Assembly (NCBI GenBank): GCA_026415395.1 | Contig: JAOAHD010000020.1 | Span: forward strand, 1 to 64,000 | Reading direction: 5' to 3' | From: Candidatus Binatia bacterium | Lineage (GTDB): Bacteria > Desulfobacterota > Binatia > HRBIN30 | DNA length: 64,000 nt | In this document: one piece after another, positions 43,745 to 51,838 of the stretch | Position numbering within the stretch: position 1 is the first letter of the stretch | Layout: every line of letters begins with the position of its first letter | Notes under the pieces: model-generated | What the model saw: the letters and a program-made list of their open reading frames with translations, nothing else | Told to the model about the DNA's origin: nothing | Databases searched by the model: none | Translations under genes and position numbers: made by a program

Positions 43745-44809
43745 GTGGCGGCGCTCTTGATGGTCGCGGGGCTCGCGTTGCTCCTCGGCGGGGCCGAAGC
43801 GCTTGTCCGCGGGGCCGCGCGGCTGGCCAGCGCCCTGGGGGTGAGCCCGTTGCTCGTAGGGCTGACAATTGTCGCTTGGGGCACGAGCGCACCGGAGTTG
43901 GTGGTGAGCACGATGGCGGCATGGAGCGGTCGAGTCGACATCGCTGTTGGCAACGTGGTGGGCAGCAACGTGTTCAACGTGCTCTTCATCCTCGGTGCTG
44001 CTGCAGCAGTCGCGCCCTTGGCAGTGTCACGTCAACTGGTGCGCATCGAAGTGCCCTTGCTCGTTCTCACGTCTTTGCTGGTATGGTGGTTTGCCACGAA
44101 CGGGCACATCGGGCGCAGCAAGGGATTCCTTTTGCTCCTTCTCGGCGTGGCCTACACGGCGTTGGCGGTGCGCATGGGTGCCACTGCGGACCAAAGCGAG
44201 CCGGTGGTGGTTCGCACTCAGCCGAGCAGAGCGTACAATGTTGCCCTGATCGTCGCCGGCGTTGGATTGCTGGTCGTCGGCGCCCGCTGGTTTGTGCACG
44301 GAGCTGCCGAAGTCGCCCGCTGGTTGGGTGTGTCGGAGCTGGTCATTGGTCTTACCATCGTTGCCGGCGGCACTTCGGCTCCAGAATTTGCCACGTCGGT
44401 GGTTGCCGCCTTCAAGAAAGAGCGCGATTTATCGGTCGGTAACGTCATCGGCAGCAACTTGTTCAACTTGTTCTTCGTGTTGGGCGCGGCGGCTTCGATT
44501 GCGCCGCAGGGCGTGCCGGTTGCTCCCGCAGCCTTGCACTTCGACTTCCCCGTGATGGTGGCGGTTGCTGTGGCCTGCTTGCCGGTATTTTTCACTGGCC
44601 AGACCATTGCCCGATGGGAGGGCTGGCTCTTCCTGGGCCACGGCGCGGCGTACTGGGCCTACCTCCTCTTCGCCTCCGCGGAGCACGATGCGTTACCGAT
44701 GTTCAGCAACGTGATGCTGGTGTTCGTGATCCCGCTTACCCTCGTCACGCTGCTGGTCAGTGTCGCCCGGCAGCTCAGGCGTGCTCGCAGGCCGCAGCCG
44801 AGCCTGTAA
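43745..44809 (+). CDS. CaCA-family Na+/Ca2+ exchanger (YrbG-like)
   Basis: The 354-residue, ten-helix antiporter has two inverted alpha-repeats: VGLTIVAWGTSAPELVVS with GNVVGSNVFNVLFILG in the first half, and IGLTIVAGGTSAPEFATS with GNVIGSNLFNLFFVLG in the second. The Glu of each GTSAPE and the GSN(V/L)FN motifs coordinate cations. GTG 43745 is only 2 bp after the mrpG stop, so it is the eighth gene of the Mrp operon. It would use the Na+ gradient maintained by Mrp to extrude Ca2+, or act in the reverse direction. Confidence 0.92.
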   Translation: MAALLMVAGLALLLGGAEALVRGAARLASALGVSPLLVGLTIVAWGTSAPELVVSTMAAWSGRVDIAVGNVVGSNVFNVLFILGAAAAVAPLAVSRQLVRIEVPLLVLTSLLVWWFATNGHIGRSKGFLLLLLGVAYTALAVRMGATADQSEPVVVRTQPSRAYNVALIVAGVGLLVVGARWFVHGAAEVARWLGVSELVIGLTIVAGGTSAPEFATSVVAAFKKERDLSVGNVIGSNLFNLFFVLGAAASIAPQGVPVAPAALHFDFPVMVAVAVACLPVFFTGQTIARWEGWLFLGHGAAYWAYLLFASAEHDALPMFSNVMLVFVIPLTLVTLLVSVARQLRRARRPQPSL

Positions 44810-44892
44810 GCCCATCGCGGATAGGTGGGTTGACGCACGCCGCGCGGCAGCGCATGCGAAATCGAGCGACACCAACCAAGGAGACCGGCGCC

Positions 44893-46116
44893 ATGGACTT
44901 TACTGTACCCGAGGAAACCCAAGCTCTTTGCCGCGAACTGGACAAATTCATGGACAGCTATGTGTACCCCCTGGAGAGGTCGCGCGAGCGGTGGGTCCTG
45001 CAGGAAGGAGGGCCGCCGTATCCGCCCGCGATTCGCGCCGCGCAACGGAAGGCCAAAGAGTGCGGATACTGGGCTTTCCACTTGCCCAAGGAAGCCGGAG
45101 GTGCCGGCTTGCCCTTCATGCAATACGTGTTCGTGAACGAAATTCTCGGACGCTCACCCTTGGCCCCTGTGATTTGCGGCTCTCAAGCACCCGACTCGGG
45201 CAATGCCGAGATTCTGTGGCGTTTCGGCACCGAGGAGCAAAAGGAGCGTTGGCTGCGCCCACTGGTGGACGGTGAAATTCGTAGTTGTTTCTCGATGACC
45301 GAGCCAGAGGTCGCGGGCTCCGACCCGCGCTTGCTTCGCACCACCGCGGTTCGCGACGGCGAGGAGTACGTCATCAACGGACACAAGTGGTTTACCAGCG
45401 GGGCCCACGGGGCCGCTTTCGCGATTGTGATGGCACTCACCAATCCGGAGCGCGACAACCCGTACCTCCGCTACAGCATGATTATCGTGCCCACGGACAC
45501 GCCCGGCTTCCGCATCGCCCGCGGCGTGCCTGTACTCGGCGAAGACGACAACCACCATGCCGAAATTTGGTACGAGAACTGTCGTGTGCCGGTGACCAAT
45601 CGCCTGGGCGAAGAGGGCATGGGCTTCGTGATTGCTCAGGAACGACTCGGACCGGGCCGCATCCACCACTGCATGCGCTGGCTCGGCATGGCGCAGCGGG
45701 CATTCGACATGATGTGCCGCTACGCCAACCAACGCTTTGCTTTTGGCAGCACGCTCGCACGGAAGGCCAACATCCAGGATTGGATTGCCGAGGCTCGCGC
45801 AGAGATCCAAGCAGCACGCCTGATGACATTGCATGCAGCGTGGAAGATCGACACGGAAGGCGCACACGCCGCCCGCGAGGAAATTTCCCTGATCAAATTT
45901 TTCGGTGCGCGGATGTTGCACAACGTGGTGGACAAGGCCGTGCAGGTCTTCGGAGCGGCTGGCGTGTGCGACGATCTTCCGCTTTCCCACTTTTACCGGC
46001 AGGCGCGACTGGCGCGGATTTACGATGGTCCGGACGAAGTGCACAAAATGGTCGTGGCACGCCGGATTTTGCAAGCATACGCCGACGAGGCTGCGGCCGA
46101 AGGCGCAGCCAATTAA
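44893..46116 (+). CDS. Acyl-CoA dehydrogenase
   Basis: The 407-residue flavoprotein begins MDFTVPEETQALCRELDKFM and has FSMTEPEVAGSDPRLLRTTA (FAD/substrate loop), NGHKWFTSGAHGA and RRFAFGS-type NQRFAFGSTLARKANIQDWIAEA. It ends QARLARIYDGPDEVHKMVVARRIL. This is the ACAD10/11-like branch, acting on medium/long or 4-hydroxy acyl-CoAs; the exact substrate is unknown. It starts 83 bp after the exchanger gene and may be expressed separately. Confidence 0.92.
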   Translation: MDFTVPEETQALCRELDKFMDSYVYPLERSRERWVLQEGGPPYPPAIRAAQRKAKECGYWAFHLPKEAGGAGLPFMQYVFVNEILGRSPLAPVICGSQAPDSGNAEILWRFGTEEQKERWLRPLVDGEIRSCFSMTEPEVAGSDPRLLRTTAVRDGEEYVINGHKWFTSGAHGAAFAIVMALTNPERDNPYLRYSMIIVPTDTPGFRIARGVPVLGEDDNHHAEIWYENCRVPVTNRLGEEGMGFVIAQERLGPGRIHHCMRWLGMAQRAFDMMCRYANQRFAFGSTLARKANIQDWIAEARAEIQAARLMTLHAAWKIDTEGAHAAREEISLIKFFGARMLHNVVDKAVQVFGAAGVCDDLPLSHFYRQARLARIYDGPDEVHKMVVARRILQAYADEAAAEGAAN

Positions 46117-46730
46117 GGGCGCCTACCGTTAGGTTGCGCCGCGCGCCCGACGGCTGTGCCCGTGATGGGATCAGAGTCCAGCGACGAGGCCCCCGCTCAC
46201 CCGTGGTCCAACACACGGGCGGCCGGAAGCAACCGTAGGGGCACGGCATTCCTTGCCCCACAAAAAGCCGCGCCCCAATTGCCATCGGAATCATGCGACA
46301 ACCCTACCGCTCGGCGCCAGCTCCGTTACCTGCGGCTAACCAGTGGCTAATGGGTCGGCGAACGAATGACTGACGACGGGTGGTAGCTGTATGGTGGGCT
46401 CACCACCTTCGCCGCGCCATACAGGGGCTGCCGCGAGTGCCGCGCCGACGGCAAGTGCAAAGAAAATTGTAGGGGCGGGCTTTGTGCCTGCCCGTGGGGG
46501 GTATCGGCCGTGGAGAAGGCAACAGCGGCGTAGTGGCGGGCAACGAGGGCAGCCACAAGGGCTGCCCCTACGATGGCGTTGGTGGCCCGTGGCACGACAG
46601 CCAGGCGCGGGCACTGATGGCAGCACCATCACCAATCCACGTGTTCCCGACTCGCTATTCGCCGCTCGCCATTCGCCGCTCACCGCTCGCACTTTCTTTG
46701 CGGCGCTGGCAGGGTGCACCGGACGACGCC
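46117..46730. repeat. Repeat-rich spacer with three GTAGGGGC-type palindromes and a short tandem array
   Basis: Palindrome 1: GGGGCA (46238-46243) with TGCCCC (46254-46259). Palindrome 2: GTAGGGGCGGGC beginning 46469, with CGGGC (46476-46480) pairing GCCCG (46490-46494). Palindrome 3: GGGCAGCC (46547-46554) with GGCTGCCC (46560-46567), flanked by GTAG (46530-46533) and CTAC (46568-46571). At 46652-46690 the units TATTCGCCGCTCGCC and ATTCGCCGCTCACC repeat in tandem. Translations of this stretch are the low-complexity type that such repeats produce, so no gene is called. Confidence 0.65.
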
Positions 46731-47150
46731 CTAGCGGCTTTGGGCGACGACGTGGTAGCGAGCAGTTCCCGGTGGGCGTTGGAATTCGACATGAAATGTC
46801 GTCGATGAATCCGGCTCCAAAACCGAAACTTGTGTCTTCGCCGGCAGCACCAGCAGCTCATTTCCGGCCTCGTCCAACACCTGCACCGTGACGGTGAGAT
46901 TCCGTGCCCGTCCGCGGCCGCGATTGATTACAGTTCCAGAAACCACCACCGAGGCGCCCTGCGGGTTTGCCTGCTCTTCGACATCGGCAATCGCCAGCTC
47001 TGGCCGCTCGACCACAGGAATATCCTCTTCAACCAATATCTTTGGCGTCGGCACGACGACGGCCTCTGGTTCTGGCGGCTGGCGGGGCACGCAGCCCGCA
47101 AGCAGCAGGGTCACGATGACACCCACGGTTCGCAACGCAGCTTGGTTCAT
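46731..47150 (-). CDS. Lipoprotein with FxLYD-like/transthyretin-like domain
   Basis: The 139-residue precursor has signal TVGVIVTLLLAG and lipobox LLAGC at residue 20, then a Pro/Glu-rich linker. An immunoglobulin-like beta domain of about 80 residues follows, with VVVSGTVINRGRGRARNLTVTVQVLDEAG, LEPDSSTTFHVEF and RYHVVAQ, the pattern of FxLYD domains. It is probably attached to the inner or outer membrane. Function is unknown. It is divergent from bioB. Confidence 0.8.
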   Translation of the reverse strand: MNQAALRTVGVIVTLLLAGCVPRQPPEPEAVVVPTPKILVEEDIPVVERPELAIADVEEQANPQGASVVVSGTVINRGRGRARNLTVTVQVLDEAGNELLVLPAKTQVSVLEPDSSTTFHVEFQRPPGTARYHVVAQSR

Positions 47151-47233
47151 GGGGTCGTCCCTATCGCCCGAAACCCCGCGCTTTCCAAGGCAACGTTGCC
47201 TCTCGCTGGCCTCATTGATACGTAGCGTTGCTA

Positions 47234-48238
47234 ATGTTGGTGCTGGATCCTCCCCCTCTCATCGACTCTCCCTTTGCAACCATTGCGAACAAAATCCTTA
47301 CAGGTGGGGAGATTGACCGTGCCGAGGCGCGAGCCGTGCTGCTTGCACCGGTAGAGGCGCTGCCGGCCTTGCTCTGGTCAGCGTTCAAGGTGCGGGAGCG
47401 GTTCTTCGGCCGGCGGGTGAAGCTTTGCCAGTTACGCAACGCGCGCAGTGGTCTTTGCCCCGAGGACTGCCACTATTGCTCCCAGTCCGCGATTTCCACG
47501 GCACCTATCCCCCGCTACCGTTTGGACTCGGTTGCCCAGCTACTCGAGGGGGCCCGCCGTGCCGTTGCTGCCGGCGCGACACGCTACTGCATGGTGACGA
47601 GCGGGCGCGGGCCGAGTCCGACCGACATCGAGCGCTTCTGTGCCGCTGCGCGGGCGATCAAAAGCGAGTTTCCTCAGTTGGAGCTATGCGTCTCTCCGGG
47701 TCTGCTCGATGCCGACCAGGCCTACGCGTTGAAAGAGGCCGGCATCGACTATGTGAACCACAACCTCAACACCAGCCGCCGTTTCTATCCGGAGATTTGT
47801 ACCACGCATACATTCGACGACCGGGTTGCCACCGTGCGCGCGGTGCAAGCAGCCGGCCTGAGAACTTGCTGCGGCGGCATTGTTGGCCTCGGCGAGACGG
47901 AAGAGGACCTCATCGATCTTGCTTTAGACTTGCGCGCGTTGCGCGTGGATTCGTTGCCGGTGAACTTTCTGCACCCGATCGAAGGGACGCCGCTCGAGGG
48001 CCGCAAGGACCTGGACCCCGCGAAGTGCCTACGGGCGCTCTGCCTCATGCGTTTCGTGCGGCCCGATGCCGAGATTCGCGTTGCCGGCGGGCGTGAACTC
48101 CACCTGGGCTCTTGGCAAGCGCTCGCGCTTTTCCCGGCAAATTCGTTGTTCGTCGACGGCTACCTGACCACTCCTGGAGATGCGGCCGATCAGGTACGCG
48201 CGCTCGTGACTTCGTTGGGCTTCGAGGTGGAAGCCTGA
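47234..48238 (+). CDS. bioB: Biotin synthase
   Basis: The 334-residue radical SAM enzyme inserts sulfur into dethiobiotin. It has the [4Fe-4S] motif CPEDCHYC preceded by NARSGL, YCMVTSGRGPS, SPGLLDADQAYALKEAGIDYVNHNLNTS, CCGGIVGLGE and the [2Fe-2S] Arg region RVAGGRELHLG. ATG 47234 is preceded by a possible TTG at 47228. No other bio gene is adjacent. Confidence 0.95.
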   Translation: MLVLDPPPLIDSPFATIANKILTGGEIDRAEARAVLLAPVEALPALLWSAFKVRERFFGRRVKLCQLRNARSGLCPEDCHYCSQSAISTAPIPRYRLDSVAQLLEGARRAVAAGATRYCMVTSGRGPSPTDIERFCAAARAIKSEFPQLELCVSPGLLDADQAYALKEAGIDYVNHNLNTSRRFYPEICTTHTFDDRVATVRAVQAAGLRTCCGGIVGLGETEEDLIDLALDLRALRVDSLPVNFLHPIEGTPLEGRKDLDPAKCLRALCLMRFVRPDAEIRVAGGRELHLGSWQALALFPANSLFVDGYLTTPGDAADQVRALVTSLGFEVEA

Positions 48239-48248
48239 GGGGGCCGGC

Positions 48249-49337
48249 TCAGGCGAGCTTCTTCCACACGACATCGAAGGCGGCGCAATCCGCCAGCACC
48301 GCTTCCGGATCGAACGCTTGCGCTGGTGCCAACACGCCGCTGCGATTGTAGCCCTCCGCTGCCATACGCAAGGCGCCTTGCGCCGCCACAGCAGCAGTGA
48401 TCCCATAAGGGTCGCGCCCGGTAATCACTAGAGTTTCCCGCCGCGCCTCACCACGGCTCACACCGCGAATTTCCACGCAAATCAAAAAGCGGTCCGCGGC
48501 GCGCACGGCGGGATCCGGTCCGCTCGTCTCGCTGCCCAGTAGCCGCTCGGCAATGCGGACCAGCGGTGTCTTGGCCAAAACCCGCACAGGTGGAACCAGC
48601 CACAGTGCCCCGAGCGCGACCAACTTGGGCAACGCGAGGTAGGTCCGTACCGCACGAGTGCGCACGTGACGGGGAATCGTGAGGATTTCTGCGCTCGGGA
48701 AGCTCACGGCTTCGAGCACTCCCCAGCCCTCCGGCAGTTCCACGGCACGGTGGTAACGCGCCGGTGGTTGACGCACGACTTTGCCCTCCTCGTAGCCGAA
48801 TCCCTCGGCCCCCAACATGCGAAGCACCGACCGTTTCGTGCCCTGGCTGGCATGGAATCGCGTGGCGTAGACGACCTCAATGGAGGCCACGTCGCGGTAA
48901 CCTCGGGCCAGTACAGCGGCGCCGCAGTCTGACAGAGCAATTTCAAACGCATGGGCCGGCACGACAGCAACCCCTGCCTCGCGTGCTTTCGCATCGCGCT
49001 CCTGCACCGCACGGATGAAGGGCTGCTCCCCGGTGGTGTCCAAATAGTGCGCCCGGGCGGCAATCGCTGCATCCACCACAGGTTCTCCTAAATCGACAAA
49101 CGGGCCCGCGCAGTTCACCATCACACGGCTGCGTTCCGCAACCGCTGCAAGCGACTGTGGCCGCGCCACGTCCGCAACCATCGTCGGCAAACCACCGTGC
49201 TCGCGCGCCAAGGCAGCAAGTTTTTGGGCGTTTCGTCCGGCCAAGAGAGGCCGTGCCCCCCGGGCCATCAACTCCGCCACCACTAAGCGGCCTGTGTACC
49301 CGGTGGCGCCAAACACCGTGATGCCGCGCTGCTCCAT
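48249..49337 (-). CDS. Saccharopine dehydrogenase-like NAD(P)-binding oxidoreductase
   Basis: The 362-residue protein opens ITVFGATGYTGRLVVAELMARGARPLLAGRN, a Rossmann GxTGxxG motif. It continues VMVNCAGPFVDLGEPVVDAAIAARAHYLDTTGEQPF, characteristic of the COG3268 family that includes mycobacterial trans-acting enoyl reductase. The substrate is unknown, perhaps a lipid intermediate. ATG 49337 follows GAGGACGC; an upstream start at 49373 is possible. It is convergent with bioB, 10 bp apart. Confidence 0.87.
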   Translation of the reverse strand: MEQRGITVFGATGYTGRLVVAELMARGARPLLAGRNAQKLAALAREHGGLPTMVADVARPQSLAAVAERSRVMVNCAGPFVDLGEPVVDAAIAARAHYLDTTGEQPFIRAVQERDAKAREAGVAVVPAHAFEIALSDCGAAVLARGYRDVASIEVVYATRFHASQGTKRSVLRMLGAEGFGYEEGKVVRQPPARYHRAVELPEGWGVLEAVSFPSAEILTIPRHVRTRAVRTYLALPKLVALGALWLVPPVRVLAKTPLVRIAERLLGSETSGPDPAVRAADRFLICVEIRGVSRGEARRETLVITGRDPYGITAAVAAQGALRMAAEGYNRSGVLAPAQAFDPEAVLADCAAFDVVWKKLA

Positions 49338-49415
49338 GCGTCCTCGTTTCGGCCGATCTCGCGGCGGAGTCAAGCGGGCTACCGCCCACCGCGTTCGCTT
49401 TGGTACGAACGGAGT

Positions 49416-50000
49416 ATGCCGATCGACGACCTTTCCACAAAGTTACTCTGCGTCCGCCACGGGGAAAGCGAGGGAAATCGCGACCGGTGCTTTTGCGCCA
49501 CCCCTGAAGTCCCGCTAACGGCCCTAGGCCGCGAGCAGGCGCTCGCGGCCGCACGCGCCCTGCAGGAGCAATTCCGGCCTGCGCGACTAATTTCGAGCCC
49601 GTACCGCAGAGCCTGGGAAACCGCCCAAGTGATCGCGCACGAGCTCGGCCTACGGGTGGAGGTCGAGCACGACTTGCGCGAGCGCAGCATCGGCATTTAC
49701 GCCGGGCAACCCTACGACGTTGTACTCGAGGACCCGACCTTTCGCGAGCACGACCCATGGGCCTGGCGCCCGTTGGGTGGCGAGTCTCTCCTCGACGTAG
49801 CCGCTCGGGCGGTGCCCGCAGCCCAACGCATTGCCGAGCAAAACCTCGGCAGCGAGGTGGTGCTGGTCAGCCACGCCGGTGTCATTGCAGCGCTGTGTGC
49901 GGCCGCGTGCGGCGGTTGGCAACGCGTGCCTGCAGCCCGAAATGGCCAAATCATCGTCCTGGAATACCGACAGGGCCGGCTCTCGCTGCTTTCCTCTTGA
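49416..50000 (+). CDS. Histidine phosphatase family protein
   Basis: The 194-residue protein has the catalytic RHGESEGN at 14-21, the second Arg in LISSPYRRAWETAQ, acid/base Glu in LRERSIGIYAG and the second His in VVLVSHAGVIAALC. This matches cobC/phosphoglycerate-mutase-like phosphatases. The substrate is not predictable. It is cytoplasmic, divergent from the saccharopine-dehydrogenase-like gene and 66 bp before the MAPEG gene. Confidence 0.92.
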   Translation: MPIDDLSTKLLCVRHGESEGNRDRCFCATPEVPLTALGREQALAAARALQEQFRPARLISSPYRRAWETAQVIAHELGLRVEVEHDLRERSIGIYAGQPYDVVLEDPTFREHDPWAWRPLGGESLLDVAARAVPAAQRIAEQNLGSEVVLVSHAGVIAALCAAACGGWQRVPAARNGQIIVLEYRQGRLSLLSS

Positions 50001-50066
50001 GTGAGGCTGCGGAGGTTTGCGCAAACGAATCTTTTGTGAAACAAGCCAGGACCGAGGAGGTCGACG

Positions 50067-50504
50067 ATGGCGCTTTGGCTCGAACAACCAGCGATGCGAG
50101 TGTTTGCCCTCACGTACTTGTTGTTGGTGCTCAAAATGCTCGCCGTCGGTTGGGTGACGAGCTACTACCGGCTGCGCAAGCGGGTGTTTGCCACGCCGGA
50201 GGATTATGCACTCCAGGGCCTTTCCCCTCGCGAGGTGCGGGACGAGGACGTAGAACGCGCGCGCCGCGCCCATCGCAACGACTTGGAGAATATTTTGCCG
50301 TTCTTTGCGGTGGGCTTCTTTTACGCACTCACCCAACCAAATCCTGCCGTGGCGCGCATTTTATTTGGCGGGTATCTGATCGCCCGTGTGCTGCATTCGA
50401 TCTTTTACCTGGCCGCCCTTCAGCCGTGGCGTACCTTGGCCTTTGCCCTCGGCCAGGCCATCACCGTGGTGATGCTGCTCATCGCGTTCGCCCGCATTTG
50501 GTGA
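50067..50504 (+). CDS. MAPEG-family membrane protein (microsomal glutathione transferase 1-like)
   Basis: The 145-residue protein has four helices: VFALTYLLLVLKMLAVGW, NILPFFAVGFFYAL, ILFGGYLIARVLHSIFYL and AFALGQAITVVMLLIAFA. The MGST1-type motif RARRAHRNDLENILPF at about 64-79 matches the family's ERxxRAHxNDLENI glutathione-site signature. It likely conjugates glutathione or reduces lipid peroxides. GGAGG is well placed before ATG 50067. Confidence 0.9.
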   Translation: MALWLEQPAMRVFALTYLLLVLKMLAVGWVTSYYRLRKRVFATPEDYALQGLSPREVRDEDVERARRAHRNDLENILPFFAVGFFYALTQPNPAVARILFGGYLIARVLHSIFYLAALQPWRTLAFALGQAITVVMLLIAFARIW

Positions 50505-50611
50505 CCGATCGAACGCCGGTTCGCCGACTAGCCAGGGTCCTTGCGCACTGACTTGGTCCCTTGGCTTGAGATATAACACCGCGCCACGTTGCGCGGCGGG
50601 ACTTCCTGCCA

Positions 50612-50628
50612 CACCGCCGGCGGCGGTG
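50612..50628. terminator. GC-rich hairpin between convergent genes
   Basis: CACCGCC-GGC-GGCGGTG is a perfect 7-bp stem with a 3-base loop, located just past the stop of the BtuF-like gene and 107 bp past the MAPEG stop. There is no T-tract. It is a plausible transcript-end structure only. Confidence 0.35.
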
Positions 50629-50631
50629 CGG

Positions 50632-51564
50632 TCACTCCGTGACGCGCATCCAAACTCGTTCAGGGAGCCAATGCGCGCACAACCCGGGCTGGACAAGTCC
50701 GGCAAGAATCCGAGCGCTCTCGACGATTCTCGGTCCCGGCCGGTTGAAGTATGCGTTGCCATCGACGGCGTAGACACGGCCATCTTTCACCGCCGGTAGC
50801 GAGGTCCACTCCGGCTGCTTCCACAGGCAGGGAAGTTCGGCGCGTGTGCGCTCGAGCGGGAAGCCACAAGGCATCAGCACAACAACCTCGGGTGCCGCCG
50901 CGGCAATGTCTGCCCAGCTCGCTGCCGCACTCGCTGTGCCCGGCTGTGCGAGCAGCGGGCGCCCGCCGGCCGCCTCGACCAGGGCCGGCATCCAGTTGCC
51001 CGCGACCATCGGCGGGTCGAGCCATTCCAAACACAGCACACGCGGTCGGTAGCGAGCGCGCATCGTTCTCCCCTGAACGGCCGCAAGTTCTGCTTGCAGG
51101 CGGCCGACCAATGCTTGGCCTTCTTCGGGACAGCCGAGGGCAGTCGCTACCGTCTCGATATCACAAAAAACGCCCGCAAGGTCGTGCGCATGCAACCGAA
51201 CGATTTGCGGAGCAGGCTGCCAATCGACGGCAAGCGCAGCAAGCTGGTTTGCCGGTAGTGCGCAGACAGCGCAGCCATCTTGAACCAGCACTGTTTCGGG
51301 CTCGAGGTTGCGGAGTAACGCCACGTCGAGCTCGTACAAAGGCTCGCCGCGGGCGACGTACGCGCGCACCGCCCGGTCGATCGCGGGGGAGCACTGGTCG
51401 CTATCGAACCGCGCGCGGGTCGCAACCGGAAGCCGCTTCGCCTCCTCGGGGAAATCGCACTCGTGAGAAACCGCCACTAAGCAATCGCCTCGGCCCAAGG
51501 CGAAAACCGTTTCGGTCGCGGCCGGCACTAGAGAGGCTATGCGCATCGGGCACGGGAAGTTCAC
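50632..51564 (-). CDS. BtuF-like cobalamin-binding protein without signal peptide
   Basis: The 310-residue class III substrate-binding fold has RIASLVPAATETVFALGRGDCLVAVSHECDFPEEA at the start, VLVQDGCAVCALP (the CxVC motif of cytoplasmic cobalamin-binding relatives), VLCLEWLDPPMVAGNWMPALVEAAGG and DGRVYAVDGNAYFNRPGPRI. No export signal exists, so it is a cytoplasmic corrinoid-binding protein rather than an ABC receptor. The GTG at 51564 overlaps the stop of the zinc-ribbon gene (GTGA), pointing to coupled translation; ATG 51546 is the alternative. Confidence 0.85.
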   Translation of the reverse strand: MNFPCPMRIASLVPAATETVFALGRGDCLVAVSHECDFPEEAKRLPVATRARFDSDQCSPAIDRAVRAYVARGEPLYELDVALLRNLEPETVLVQDGCAVCALPANQLAALAVDWQPAPQIVRLHAHDLAGVFCDIETVATALGCPEEGQALVGRLQAELAAVQGRTMRARYRPRVLCLEWLDPPMVAGNWMPALVEAAGGRPLLAQPGTASAAASWADIAAAAPEVVVLMPCGFPLERTRAELPCLWKQPEWTSLPAVKDGRVYAVDGNAYFNRPGPRIVESARILAGLVQPGLCAHWLPERVWMRVTE

Positions 51565-51761
51565 ATGTAACGCCTCTGCTCAGGCGGCTGGTCCGGTTCG
51601 AGAGTATCTCCGCAAGTGGATCCGCAGCGCGTGCACACGTATTCGAACTTGTTGCCTTGCGGCAAAATTAACAGCAGCCGCTTGCGCACGGGCATGGCCA
51701 CGCGGCATTGCGGGCACAGTAACAAAGAAGCTTCCAGCCGATCGAAACTATCGCGCGCCAT
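51561..51761 (-). CDS. Small zinc-ribbon protein coupled to the cobalamin-binding protein
   Basis: The 66-residue protein has LLLCPQCRVAMPVRK and, 20 residues on, YVCTRCGSTCG: two CxxC knuckles making a zinc ribbon. No further domain is seen. The start is taken at ATG 51761 (MARDSFDRLEASL); the upstream extension is weak. Its stop overlaps the next gene by 4 bp. Function is unknown; context suggests a link to the corrinoid-binding protein. Confidence 0.65.
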   Translation of the reverse strand: MARDSFDRLEASLLLCPQCRVAMPVRKRLLLILPQGNKFEYVCTRCGSTCGDTLEPDQPPEQRRYM

Positions 51762-51838
51762 CGTCGAACTCACGTTGTGAGCCGTAGATGGTACCGTTAT
51801 ATGGCGAGCCTGCAAGCGTCAACGGATTCGAGGTCACG

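Noticed and set aside
46336-46719. Minus-strand frame translating to SGEWRAANSESG-like repeats
   Set aside because: It is the translation of the tandem spacer repeats and palindromes, a familiar spurious product.
46117-46730. CRISPR array
   Set aside because: The repeats are self-palindromic with different stems and irregular spacing; there are no unique spacers of constant length and no cas genes.
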